The notes below the pieces were generated by a model. The model did not search any database. It was not told where the DNA came from and saw only the letters and a program-made list of their open reading frames with translations. 42,146 bases of DNA, taken from NCBI GenBank assembly GCA_018826515.1, contig JAHKAM010000024.1:1-42146 (forward strand). Reading direction: 5' to 3'. This stretch comes from Alphaproteobacteria bacterium. GTDB taxonomy: Bacteria; Pseudomonadota; Alphaproteobacteria; Caulobacterales; Caulobacteraceae. Positions within the stretch are counted from its first letter, which is position 1. Every line of letters starts with the position of its first letter. The translations under genes and the position numbers were made by a program. Of this stretch, positions 24,974 to 33,402 are shown in pieces.

Positions 24974-25786
24974 TTACAGCAGGCGTTTACGCATGGCCTG
25001 CGACAGCATGTCGATCAGGGTCACGGCGATGACGATGATGATGACGATGGCCGAGACCTGGCGATATTCGAACCCGTTCATCCGCTCGAACAGGACCTGA
25101 CCGATACCGCCGGCGCCGATCAGGCCGAGGACGGTGGCCGAACGGCTGTTGGACTCGAAGCGGTAGAGGGCGAAGGAGGTCCACAGCGGCGCCACCTGCG
25201 GGATGACGCCCCACATGATCTCGTGCAGCGGCGACGCCCCGGTGGCGCGGACGCCTTCAACGGGCCCCTTGTCGATCGACTCCACGGCCTCGGAGAACAG
25301 CTTGGCCAGAACGCCGGCCGTGTTCAGGGCGATGGCGAGCACGCCCGCCAGGGGCCCCAGGCCCACGGCGACGACGAACAGCAGACCCATGACCAGATCG
25401 GGGATCGACCGCAGCAGGTTCATGAACCAGCGGACCGGCGTCACCACCCAGATGGGGGCGATGTTGCGGGCGGCGGCCAGGCCCAGGGGCACGCCGAGGA
25501 AGACCGCCAGGAAGGTGCCCCAGAGAGCGATCTGGACCGTCTCCCACATCTGGGCGACGAACAGCCGCCAGTTGGTGAAGTCGGGCCGCAAAAGGTCGCG
25601 GCCGAAATCCTCGATCCGGGCCGAATTGGTCACCACCCCCGAGATGTTCTTCAGATCGACGGCGTCGATGCTGATCAGCAGCACGACGGCGACGCCCCCC
25701 CAGATGAGGACGTCCAGCAGCCAGGATCCCAGAGATTTGACGGGCGGCTTGGGGACGGTCGAGACCGGTGCGACGGCGTCGGTCAA
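24974..25786 (-). CDS. phnE: Phosphonate-type ABC transporter, permease
   Basis: A 270-residue inner-membrane permease with about six helices. The coupling-loop region reads EAVESIDKGPVEGVRATGASPLHEIMWGVIPQVAP and the C-terminal helices include GLIGAGGIGQVLFERM, both typical PhnE. With PhnC and PhnD it imports phosphonates or related oxyanions. It starts with TTG at 25786, overlapping the phnD stop by four bases (TTGA), so expression depends on translational coupling. No other start is available before the first helix. No phosphonate-degrading genes follow. Confidence 0.93.
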   Translation of the reverse strand: MTDAVAPVSTVPKPPVKSLGSWLLDVLIWGGVAVVLLISIDAVDLKNISGVVTNSARIEDFGRDLLRPDFTNWRLFVAQMWETVQIALWGTFLAVFLGVPLGLAAARNIAPIWVVTPVRWFMNLLRSIPDLVMGLLFVVAVGLGPLAGVLAIALNTAGVLAKLFSEAVESIDKGPVEGVRATGASPLHEIMWGVIPQVAPLWTSFALYRFESNSRSATVLGLIGAGGIGQVLFERMNGFEYRQVSAIVIIIVIAVTLIDMLSQAMRKRLL

Positions 25787-26778
25787 GGCTGGACCTCGCG
25801 CAGGCTGCGCAGGCGCTGAAGTTCAGCCTCCGCCGCGGCGACTCCCGCGGCGTCGTTCCGGCCGCGGGCCGCCTGCAGCTGCTGGTCGGCCACCATTTCA
25901 CGGACCGGGTTGAGATAGCTGTCGTCGGCGGCGCGGAACTGGGAATAGTTCAGACCGGCCAGCACCTGCCGCTGGCGTTCAGCCTCGGCGCCCTCGCCCT
26001 GGCCGTAGGTCAGGAAGAAGCTGCGGATCTTCTCCTTGGTCGCGGGATCCAGATCCTCACGAATGACGATGCCGCTTTCCGGGATCGGGGGCGACTGCCA
26101 GATCTCGCGAATCTGGGCCGCCGCGCGCGGGTTCTGGCGGGTCAGGAAGACCGTGTTGACGGTGTTGGAGGTGGCGACGTCGAGCAGCCCCGAGGCGACG
26201 GACAGGGCGTTGGACTGGTGGTTGGCGGACCGCACCGTCTTGAAGCACTGGGCCGGGTCGATGCCGCGCGGATTGAACAGGAAGGTCAGCGGAGCCAGGG
26301 TGCCCGAGGTCGACTGCGCGTCGCCGATGCCGAAGTCGAATTGCTTTCCACAGGCCAGAACCTGTTCCAGCGTGATGTTGGAGTCGGCGCCAACAATGAT
26401 GGTCGCGCGATAGCTGTCGAGGCCCTCGAGATCGACGGTGCGGGCGATGACCTCGCCCTCGGCGCGATCGATCGCCTCCAGGGCGGGCTTGGCCGAAAAC
26501 CAGGCGACCTGGGTCTGGTCGGCGCGCATGGCCTCGACCAGCACGGTGTAGTTGGAGCCGAAATGGGTCTTCACCGGCACGCCGATGGCCCTGGACATGT
26601 CCTCAAGCAGAGGCTCCCACAGCGGGCCCGACGAATTCTGCCCTTCGGCGGACAGGATGGAGAAGGTGATTTCGGTCGGCGCGCCGCCGGCCTTGTCATC
26701 GCCGCCGCCGCACGAGGCGACGCCAAGCACGAGGGCGGCGGCGAGCGCCAGCCGACGGGTCAAGCGGGGGAAGGTCAT
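25783..26778 (-). CDS. phnD: Phosphonate-type ABC transporter, substrate-binding lipoprotein
   Basis: A 331-residue periplasmic binding protein. The N-terminus (LALAAALVLGVASCGGGDD) has a lipobox, so it is probably anchored to the outer face of the inner membrane. The PhnD fold is shown by FSILSAEGQNSSGPLWEPLLEDM, GVPVKTHFGSNYTVLVEAMRADQTQVAWF and QSTSGTLAPLTFLFN. PhnD proteins vary in ligand: phosphonates, phosphite or phosphate. It overlaps phnC (ATGA) and phnE (TTGA), the middle gene of a compact operon. A C-terminal 40-residue extension rich in alanine and glutamine is helical and unusual. Confidence 0.93.
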   Translation of the reverse strand: MTFPRLTRRLALAAALVLGVASCGGGDDKAGGAPTEITFSILSAEGQNSSGPLWEPLLEDMSRAIGVPVKTHFGSNYTVLVEAMRADQTQVAWFSAKPALEAIDRAEGEVIARTVDLEGLDSYRATIIVGADSNITLEQVLACGKQFDFGIGDAQSTSGTLAPLTFLFNPRGIDPAQCFKTVRSANHQSNALSVASGLLDVATSNTVNTVFLTRQNPRAAAQIREIWQSPPIPESGIVIREDLDPATKEKIRSFFLTYGQGEGAEAERQRQVLAGLNYSQFRAADDSYLNPVREMVADQQLQAARGRNDAAGVAAAEAELQRLRSLREVQP

Positions 26779-27608
26779 GCCTTGGTTTCCCAGAACGCGT
26801 CCTCGAATTCGGGACCGTAGATGTCGATCAACTGTTTGGTGTCGAGGCCCGTGGCGGGGCCGTCGTAGACGACCTTGCCCGCCTTCAGGGCGATGACCCG
26901 GTCGCAATAGCGGATGGCGTAGTCGACCTGGTGCAGGGTCACGATGACGCCGAGGCCGTCGCGCTTGTTCAGTTCGACCAGCAGCTCCATCACCTTGCGG
27001 GCGGAGACCGGGTCCAGCGAGGCGACCGGCTCGTCGGCGACGATGGCGCGGGCGCCCTGGAGCAGGGCCCGGGCGATGGCGCCGCGCTGCTGCTGGCCGC
27101 CCGACAGGGTGTTGGCGCGCTGGGCGGCGTAGTCGGAGACGCCGACCCGATGTAGAGCCGCCATAGCCTTGCGCTTGTCATCGGCCGGCCAGAGACCGAG
27201 GAAGCCCTTCCAACCGGGCAGCCGGCCGAGGGCGCCCAGCATCACGTTCGAGAACAGGGTCAGACGGCCGACCAGATTGAACTGCTGGAAGATCATGCCC
27301 AGCTGCTGGCGGGCGCCCCGCGTGGCGGCGGTCAGGCGGCCGTTTTTCTGCACGACCTCGCCGAAGACGGTGATCGTTCCCTTGCCGGAGTCGATGGTCT
27401 GAAGTCCGGTGATCGAGCGCAGAAGCGTCGATTTGCCGGAGCCCGAGGGGCCGATCAGGGCGACCATTTCTCCGGCCCCGACCTCGACGGACACGCCGTT
27501 CAGGGCTTTTCGGGCGCCGAAAGTCTTGGACACGTCCCGAACGGACGCGACGGCGGCGGCGGCTGAGGTCATGGACACGCTGGAGGCGGTTGCAGGGGCG
27601 CGCCGCAT
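26775..27608 (-). CDS. phnC: Phosphonate-type ABC transporter, ATP-binding subunit
   Basis: A 277-residue ATPase from the ATG at 27608; an ATG at 27572 is equally plausible because neither has a good ribosome site. Walker A is GPSGSGKST, Q-loop MIFQQFNL, signature LSGGQQQR, Walker B AIVADEPVASLD, and H-loop in VIVTLHQVDYAI, all intact. It drives import through PhnE. First gene of the phnCDE operon. On the minus strand GTGTCAT (27645-27639), 31 bases before the start, matches one Pho-box repeat in six of seven positions, but its partner repeat is poor. Confidence 0.94.
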   Translation of the reverse strand: MRRAPATASSVSMTSAAAAVASVRDVSKTFGARKALNGVSVEVGAGEMVALIGPSGSGKSTLLRSITGLQTIDSGKGTITVFGEVVQKNGRLTAATRGARQQLGMIFQQFNLVGRLTLFSNVMLGALGRLPGWKGFLGLWPADDKRKAMAALHRVGVSDYAAQRANTLSGGQQQRGAIARALLQGARAIVADEPVASLDPVSARKVMELLVELNKRDGLGVIVTLHQVDYAIRYCDRVIALKAGKVVYDGPATGLDTKQLIDIYGPEFEDAFWETKA

Positions 27609-27669
27609 CGCCTGATCAGGCCCGCGAGGCAAGTCTTAATGACACGTCCGCGGCGTTTTCGTCCAGCGC

Positions 27670-27699
27670 GTTCCTCCCCCCGGGGGCCGGGGGAGGAAC
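27670..27699 (-). terminator. Hairpin after the M16 protease gene, probable terminator
   Basis: Eleven-base perfect arms, GTTCCTCCCCC (27670-27680) and GGGGGAGGAAC (27689-27699), with an eight-base loop, immediately after the M16 stop on the minus strand. No T-run follows, so termination may be weaker or assisted. Confidence 0.6.
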
Positions 27700-27702
27700 C
27701 GG

Positions 27703-30495
27703 TCACCGGGCCTCGCGAACCTCGACGGGCAGCCCCAGAGCCTCGAGCTGCGGCCTCACCGTGGCGGCGTCGCCGACCACGACCCAGACGAAGTCGGCCT
27801 GACCAAGGACCCGGCGGGCCTCGGCGTCCATGGCCTCGGCCGTCATCGCCTCGTAGCGCGGGGCGAGGGTCTCCCAGTAGTTGTCGGGACGGTCGTACAG
27901 GGCGTTGGAGCGCAGGGCGTTCAGGACATTGGCCGAACTCTCGAAACTGCCGGGCAGCTGGCCGATGTTGCCCTTGACCACCCGATCGCGCTCGAAGGCG
28001 GAGACGCCGCGTTCCGCCAGGAAGGCGCGATACTGGTCGATCAGGACGGCGATCGACTCGCCCGTCCGGTTCGCCTGGACCGGCGCCTGGATCAGATAGG
28101 GCGTCTGGTGCTCGCGCATGTTGACGGCCCCGCCAAGGCCATAGGACCAGCCGCGCGTCTCGCGGATGTCCTGGTTGATGCGCGACAGGAAGCCGCCGCC
28201 GATCACCTCATTGGCGGCGTTCAAGGTCACCAGGTCGTCCCGGCCCGTGACCCCCAGCACCAGCCCGCCGAGGATCAGCGACTGCGGCGACTGGGGCCGG
28301 TCGATCAGAACGATGCGGGCGGTGGACGCCGGAATGGGCGCATCAAAGGCCTTGCGGCCCCGCGGCGTTGCCGGGGCGGTCCAGGCGCCGAAGCGGGCGT
28401 CCAGCATCGGGGTCAGCTCGGCCAGCGGCCGGTCCGAGACGATGAAGATCCGGGCGTTGTCCGGCCGGATCCAGGCCTGGTGGAAGCCGGTCAGGTCGTC
28501 GCGATCCAGTCCCTGCACCGCCTGCGTCGTGCCGAGGCCGGACGCGGGCCGCCCATAGGGGTGGTCCGGGCCGTACAGCACGATCGGAAGCGCCCGCCCG
28601 CCGATGCCGCCGGGCGAGGACAGTTCCTGCGCGATCCCGGCCAGCTGCTGGTTGCGGCGGCGCTCCAGATCCTCGCTGCGGAAGGCCGGATTGCGGATCA
28701 CGTCGGACAGCAGGTCCAGCGACAACGCCAGATTGGCGCTGACCGTGCTCATGCCCACGCCGGTCCGGTCGGTGGTGGCGAAGGCGTTGATGCTGGCCCC
28801 CAGCCGCTCCTGCTGTTCGGCGAGCTCGACGGTGGTGCGGCGCTCGGTGCCCTCGGTCAGCAGGTCCAGCATCAGCCGCTGGGTTCCGGGCGCGTCCGCC
28901 GGGTCGGCGGCGACGCCGGCGTCGAACTCGACCGCCATCCGCGTGACCGGCACGGTGGTCGAGCGGGCGTAGACGACCTCGATCCCGTTCGACAGGGTCG
29001 CCCGCTCCACAGCGGGGAAGTCCAGCGGCTTCATGTCGCCGACGGCCGGCATGGGTTCGCGCGGAACCACGGTCAGGGCGGCGGCCGGTTCGGGCGGCGG
29101 GCGATTGTCGGCGGCCTCGACATAGGCCTCGCGCTCGCCGGGATCGACGCGGGTGGCCAGCACGGGACGGGTCAGCCAGCGGTTCATCGTTTCCCGCACG
29201 GAGGCCGGCGTGACGGCCCCGAGGGCCGCCAGTTGCCGGCGATAGAAGCCCGGGTCGTCAGCATAAAGTTCGCCCTCCGCGAGCGCGACCGCCTTGCCGC
29301 CGAAGCCGCCGACGGGCTCCAGCGTCTGGATCCGTCCGGACAGGCTGCTGACCACGGTGCGGGCGATCTCGTCCTCGGTCGGGCCATTGGCGATATAGTC
29401 GGCGATCAGCGCGTCGAGGCGACGCGACACCGCATCGGCGTCCTGCCCCGGCTTCACATCGACGGTGACCTGGAACAGGCCCAGCCGGTGGAAGGCCTGA
29501 GAGCCGGCGCCGACCGAGGTCGCGCTCTCGTCGCCCCGCACCAGTTCATTGTCCAGCCGGGAGCTGTTCAGACCGCCCAGCACCGCCGCCGCGACCTGAA
29601 GATCAGCGGCGGAGGCGTCGAGCAGGCCGGGCACCACCCAGGTGCGGTACAGGCGGGTGTTTGGGACCCGGTCGTGCATGACCGTGTCGACTCGCGCCGG
29701 CAGCGTCGGGATGTCGGCCCGGGCCGGTTCATTCGAAGCTCCGCGCGGGATGTGGCCGAAATACTGAGTGACCTTGCGTCGGGCCGTCGCCACGTCGATG
29801 TCGCCGGCCAGCACCAGGACGGCGTTGTTCGGACCGTAGTTGTCACGGTGCCACTGGCGCAGGTCCTCCAGGCTGGCGGCGTCCAGATCGGCCATCGAGC
29901 CGATGGTCGAGTGGCGGTACGGGTGTCCGGCCGGGAACAGGGTCTCCAGCAGGCTGTAATAGACGAGGCCGAAGGGCTGGTTGTCGCCCTGGCGCTTCTC
30001 GTTCTGGACCACGCCCCGCTGGTTATCGAGCCGCTCCTGGGTCAGGGCGCCGAGGAGATGGCCCATCCGGTCGCTCTCCATGAAGAGCGCCTGGTCCAGC
30101 GCCGAGGTCGGCACGGTCTGGAAGAAATTCGTGCGGTCGAACCAGGTGGTGCCGTTCCAGTCGGTGGCGCCCATGGCGCGCAGGGGCTCCATCAGGCCGC
30201 CGGGCACGTTCTCCGTCGGATTGAACAGGCCGATGTGTTCGAACAGATGGGCGAAGCCGGTCTGGCCCTGCGGCTCGTCCTTGGAGCCGACATTGTACCA
30301 GGCCGCCACGGCCACCACCGGCGCCTTGCGGTCGGTGTGGACGACGACGCGCAGGCCGTTGTCGAGTGTGAACTCCTCGAACGGGATGTCGACGCTGCGG
30401 GCCAGTTCGGTGGGCGGGACGGGGGACTGGGCCACGACGACCGTGGGCGCGGCGAGCAGAAGGGCGGCGGCGGCGAGGAAGGCGGCGTTGCGCAT
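27703..30495 (-). CDS. Exported M16 family zinc metallopeptidase (two-unit, pitrilysin-like)
   Basis: A 930-residue protein with a signal peptide (residues 1-22) and four M16 domains. The inverted zinc motif is H83-L-F-E86-H87 with the third ligand E166 in VVQNEKRQ, 79 residues on, as in active members. The second half (from about residue 470, ATLSNGIEVVYARSTTVP) repeats the fold without the motif, as expected for the inactive unit. Such periplasmic enzymes degrade peptides and misfolded fragments. GGGGGAC lies before the ATG. It is in a single-gene unit, upstream of phnCDE in the same direction but separated by a hairpin. Confidence 0.95.
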   Translation of the reverse strand: MRNAAFLAAAALLLAAPTVVVAQSPVPPTELARSVDIPFEEFTLDNGLRVVVHTDRKAPVVAVAAWYNVGSKDEPQGQTGFAHLFEHIGLFNPTENVPGGLMEPLRAMGATDWNGTTWFDRTNFFQTVPTSALDQALFMESDRMGHLLGALTQERLDNQRGVVQNEKRQGDNQPFGLVYYSLLETLFPAGHPYRHSTIGSMADLDAASLEDLRQWHRDNYGPNNAVLVLAGDIDVATARRKVTQYFGHIPRGASNEPARADIPTLPARVDTVMHDRVPNTRLYRTWVVPGLLDASAADLQVAAAVLGGLNSSRLDNELVRGDESATSVGAGSQAFHRLGLFQVTVDVKPGQDADAVSRRLDALIADYIANGPTEDEIARTVVSSLSGRIQTLEPVGGFGGKAVALAEGELYADDPGFYRRQLAALGAVTPASVRETMNRWLTRPVLATRVDPGEREAYVEAADNRPPPEPAAALTVVPREPMPAVGDMKPLDFPAVERATLSNGIEVVYARSTTVPVTRMAVEFDAGVAADPADAPGTQRLMLDLLTEGTERRTTVELAEQQERLGASINAFATTDRTGVGMSTVSANLALSLDLLSDVIRNPAFRSEDLERRRNQQLAGIAQELSSPGGIGGRALPIVLYGPDHPYGRPASGLGTTQAVQGLDRDDLTGFHQAWIRPDNARIFIVSDRPLAELTPMLDARFGAWTAPATPRGRKAFDAPIPASTARIVLIDRPQSPQSLILGGLVLGVTGRDDLVTLNAANEVIGGGFLSRINQDIRETRGWSYGLGGAVNMREHQTPYLIQAPVQANRTGESIAVLIDQYRAFLAERGVSAFERDRVVKGNIGQLPGSFESSANVLNALRSNALYDRPDNYWETLAPRYEAMTAEAMDAEARRVLGQADFVWVVVGDAATVRPQLEALGLPVEVREAR

Positions 30496-30585
30496 GAAAG
30501 TCCCCCAAGTTTGCGGAGGACGGTATCAGCGGTCCGCCGGTCGGCAAGTTACGGCTGAGTCACGAAAGACGGCCGGGCGCCCGGT

Positions 30586-31812
30586 TCAGTCGCCGATCGC
30601 CCTGACGCGAGATACATCGGCCGCGATGGGCATGCTGACCCTGGCGCGCGCCAGAAGGTCCCGCGCCATGCGGCGGGCGGGCTCCCGGAACGGTCCCGGG
30701 ACGGCGGAAAAGGTGCGAAGCGCCTTCAGCAGCCGCATCGTGACCGGAACATCCCCGGCGCCGTAGCGCGCGATCGGGCCGAATATGTCGTCCATCAGGT
30801 CCGACTCATCCAGCGGCGCGGCCAGCACGCGGTCGCAAGCCGAAGGGTCTTCGGCCTCCTCCGTCTCCGGGTACAGCCACATATCCAGCAAACGGACGCC
30901 GGAGCCGATGACCTGGATGGCGGTGCCCGGGTCGTTGACGCCCGGCGAAAGGGCCTTGGCGGCGATCTCTCCGAGGACGATCAGGCCGAACCTGGGATCC
31001 TGATCGAAGGACCGCGAGCCGCCCACGGCGAAGGCCGAATGAAAGTCGGCGACAGCCTTCTTTTCGCAATCGTTCAGGCTGATCCGGGCCAGCGGCTCGC
31101 CGCGCCGTACGAAGGCTCCGGGCGGGGCGAGAATCTGGACCCGGCAGTCGCTGTCGGCAGCGCATTTCTGGAGAAGTTCCGGATCGACATTCTGGATATA
31201 GCCCGTGGTCCTGCTCGGGATCAGAAGGCCCTCCTTCAGGAGGCCGTTCCTACCGGACAGGGGGCGGCGACGCCGCGCTTCCAGGGCCTCGCAGGCCCGT
31301 TCCTCGACAAGGTCGATCATGTGGCCGACCCGGGCCAGGCTGGAGAGACGATTGATCCAGGCCAGCAGCCGGTAGGCGACCAGCGCCACTACCCCCAGGC
31401 TGACGAGGAACAGGATCGCGCGGCCGCCCGCCCCGTAGTAGCTGGCGTTGATCGCGGTGACAGAGACGATGGAATAGAGAAACGCTCCGACGAAGGTGGC
31501 GAGGGACTTCTGGGTCTGCCCGTCGCTGGTCACGAGGGCGGCCACCCGCGGCGTCGCTCCCTGGGAGACAGCGGTATAGGCGGTGACCATGGCCCCCACC
31601 GAGAAGGTGGCGACCGCCAGCAGGCTTGAGGCGAGAATGGTCAGAATCTCCTCGACCGACTCCCCGCCCAGCCGCTCGGCCATGTCCTTTGGAACCACGC
31701 CTTCGCCGATGGACGCCAGCAGGGCGGCGCCGACGCCGAGCGCGGCATAGGCGGTCGCCCGGACCCAGAGCTCCCGGGTCAGCCTCAGCCAGTAGAATCG
31801 CCAGCGGTTCAT
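30586..31812 (-). CDS. DUF2254 family membrane protein
   Basis: A 408-residue protein. The first 170 residues hold four hydrophobic helices, including ATAYAALGVGAALLASI, ILTILASSLLAVATFSVGAM and FVGAFLYSIVSV. The remaining C-terminal region is soluble, with GYIQNVDPELLQKCA, ARISLNDCEKKAVADFHSAF and DPRFGLIVLGEIAAKALSPGVNDPGTA, the most conserved part of DUF2254. The family has no established function. The ATG lies 225 bases from the divergent decarboxylase gene. In that gap CTGTCAT occurs on the minus strand near 31933-31939 as a lone Pho-box-like repeat. Confidence 0.9.
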   Translation of the reverse strand: MNRWRFYWLRLTRELWVRATAYAALGVGAALLASIGEGVVPKDMAERLGGESVEEILTILASSLLAVATFSVGAMVTAYTAVSQGATPRVAALVTSDGQTQKSLATFVGAFLYSIVSVTAINASYYGAGGRAILFLVSLGVVALVAYRLLAWINRLSSLARVGHMIDLVEERACEALEARRRRPLSGRNGLLKEGLLIPSRTTGYIQNVDPELLQKCAADSDCRVQILAPPGAFVRRGEPLARISLNDCEKKAVADFHSAFAVGGSRSFDQDPRFGLIVLGEIAAKALSPGVNDPGTAIQVIGSGVRLLDMWLYPETEEAEDPSACDRVLAAPLDESDLMDDIFGPIARYGAGDVPVTMRLLKALRTFSAVPGPFREPARRMARDLLARARVSMPIAADVSRVRAIGD

Positions 31813-32037
31813 TCGTGCGCCCCCCGCCGCCCCATGGCGGTCAAACCTTCAACGCCCGGCTGCGGCCAAGGTTCGTCTCACCCCGCAACTCGCCCGACAT
31901 GGGGCCGCAAGGACACGAAATTACCGCTTTACATGACAGTCCGCTGACCCTACATCGCGGCTTCCGGCGGACCCCGTGGTCTATACGTTGCGCTGCTAAC
32001 GCCGGCTGGGTTCAACAATTACAGGGGTTTACGTGAA

Positions 32038-33303
32038 TTGCGCACGTATCCATTTCCCCTGGACCTGGTCCGCGAGCGGTCCCCTGAACGTCCCGTCGCC
32101 CTCGTGCGACCGCGTTCGGTTTCCGTAGCGGCGCGCTGGTTCCAGGACAATCTGAACGCCGACGTCTTCTATGCGGTGAAGGCCAATCCTTCGCGGTGGG
32201 TCATCGAGACCCTCGTGGAGGCAGGTGTCACCGGCTTTGACGTCGCCTCGCTCGCCGAGATCGAACTGGTGCGTTCGGTCAGCGCCGACGCGCGCCTGGC
32301 CTTCATGCACCCGGTCAAGAGCCGGGGCGCGATCACCCGCGCCTATTTCGAGTACGGCGTCCGCACCTTCTCGCTGGACAGCCATGACGAGCTGGCCAAG
32401 ATCCTCGACGCCACCGGCAACGCGACCGATCTGAACCTGCTGGTCCGGATGACGGTTTCGGCGGACGGCGCGGCCTATTCCCTGTCGGGCAAGTTCGGCG
32501 TCTCGCCGGACCAGGCCCCGTCCCTGCTGCTGGCCACCCGCCAGGCGGTCAAGGACGGCCTGATGGGCGTCTGCTTCCACGTCGGTTCGCAGTGCATGAG
32601 GCCGTCCGCCTATGAGGCCGCCATGGCCCAGGTCGGCCGCGCCATCAGCCGCGCCGGCGTGTTCGTGGACATCGTCGATGTCGGCGGCGGCTTCCCCTCG
32701 GTCTATCCGGGCATGGTCCCGCCGGACATGCAGGAATATGCCGACGCCATCCATCGCGGCTTCAACGAGATGCCGGTGTCGGAAACGACCGAGCTGTGGT
32801 GCGAGCCCGGCCGCGCGCTGGTCGCCGAAAGCTCGTCGGTGCTGTGCCGGGTCGACCTGCGCAAGGGCGACGCCCTGTATCTGAACGACGGGTCCTACGG
32901 CTCGTTGTTCGACGCGACCCATTCGCGCTGGCCCTTCCCGACCAAACTGGTCCGGGACGGCGTAAGCGCCAATGAGCTGAAGCCCTTCCGCTTCTACGGC
33001 CCGACCTGCGACTCCATCGACCATATGCCCGGCCCGTTCTGGCTGCCGGCCGATGTACGGGAAGGCGACTTCATCGAGATCGGCATGCTGGGCGCCTATG
33101 GCGTGGCTATGTCGACCGGCTTCAACGGCTATGGCGAACACGACATCGCCGGCGTCGAGGATGCCCCGATGGCGTCGCTCTACGGCCTCGCCCCGCGCTC
33201 CATCCCGACCGTGCGCACCACGGCGGAAGAGGCCGCGCGCAAGGTGGTTCGCCTGTCCCGTCCCAAGGGCAAGGCCGGCCAGCGGAAGAAGTCGCGGCGC
33301 TAA
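32038..33303 (+). CDS. Type III PLP-dependent decarboxylase, ornithine decarboxylase-like
   Basis: A 421-residue enzyme of the Orn/Lys/Arg/DAP decarboxylase family with alanine-racemase fold. Lys48 in YAVKANP binds pyridoxal phosphate; VDVGGGFPSVYPG is the phosphate-binding loop; WCEPGRALVAES and YGPTCDSIDHM (active-site Cys and Asp) resemble ornithine decarboxylases rather than DAP decarboxylases. Likely product putrescine from ornithine; lysine or arginine as substrate cannot be excluded. The start is TTG at 32038 with AGGGG ten bases upstream; no ATG fits the family N-terminus. A basic tail (KGKAGQRKKSRR) is unusual and may bind nucleic acid. Followed by a terminator and the DHS-like gene. 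Confidence 0.9.
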   Translation: MRTYPFPLDLVRERSPERPVALVRPRSVSVAARWFQDNLNADVFYAVKANPSRWVIETLVEAGVTGFDVASLAEIELVRSVSADARLAFMHPVKSRGAITRAYFEYGVRTFSLDSHDELAKILDATGNATDLNLLVRMTVSADGAAYSLSGKFGVSPDQAPSLLLATRQAVKDGLMGVCFHVGSQCMRPSAYEAAMAQVGRAISRAGVFVDIVDVGGGFPSVYPGMVPPDMQEYADAIHRGFNEMPVSETTELWCEPGRALVAESSSVLCRVDLRKGDALYLNDGSYGSLFDATHSRWPFPTKLVRDGVSANELKPFRFYGPTCDSIDHMPGPFWLPADVREGDFIEIGMLGAYGVAMSTGFNGYGEHDIAGVEDAPMASLYGLAPRSIPTVRTTAEEAARKVVRLSRPKGKAGQRKKSRR

Positions 33304-33328
33304 ACCGTCGCTTTCGCGTTGTAACCAG

Positions 33329-33365
33329 CAGCGGCCCGTCGCTCCGTCCGGGCCGCTGTTTCTCT
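33329..33365 (+). terminator. Intrinsic terminator after the decarboxylase gene
   Basis: Ten-base arms CAGCGGCCCG (33329-33338) and CGGGCCGCTG (33349-33358) with a ten-base loop, followed by TTTCTCTT. It lies between the decarboxylase and the DHS-like gene, so the second gene may need its own promoter or partial read-through. Confidence 0.75.
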
Positions 33366-33402
33366 TGACGACGGGCGCTCAAACCAAAGGGAAACCCTTG
33401 CA

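Noticed and set aside
28108..30558. An 816-residue frame antisense to the M16 protease
   Set aside because: Same compositional artefact. The protease has the zinc motif with correct spacing, a signal peptide and a ribosome site.
31933..31954. CTGTCAT on the minus strand before the DUF2254 gene as a Pho box
   Set aside because: Only one good repeat; the neighbour at 11-base distance (GGGTCAG) matches in only four of seven positions.
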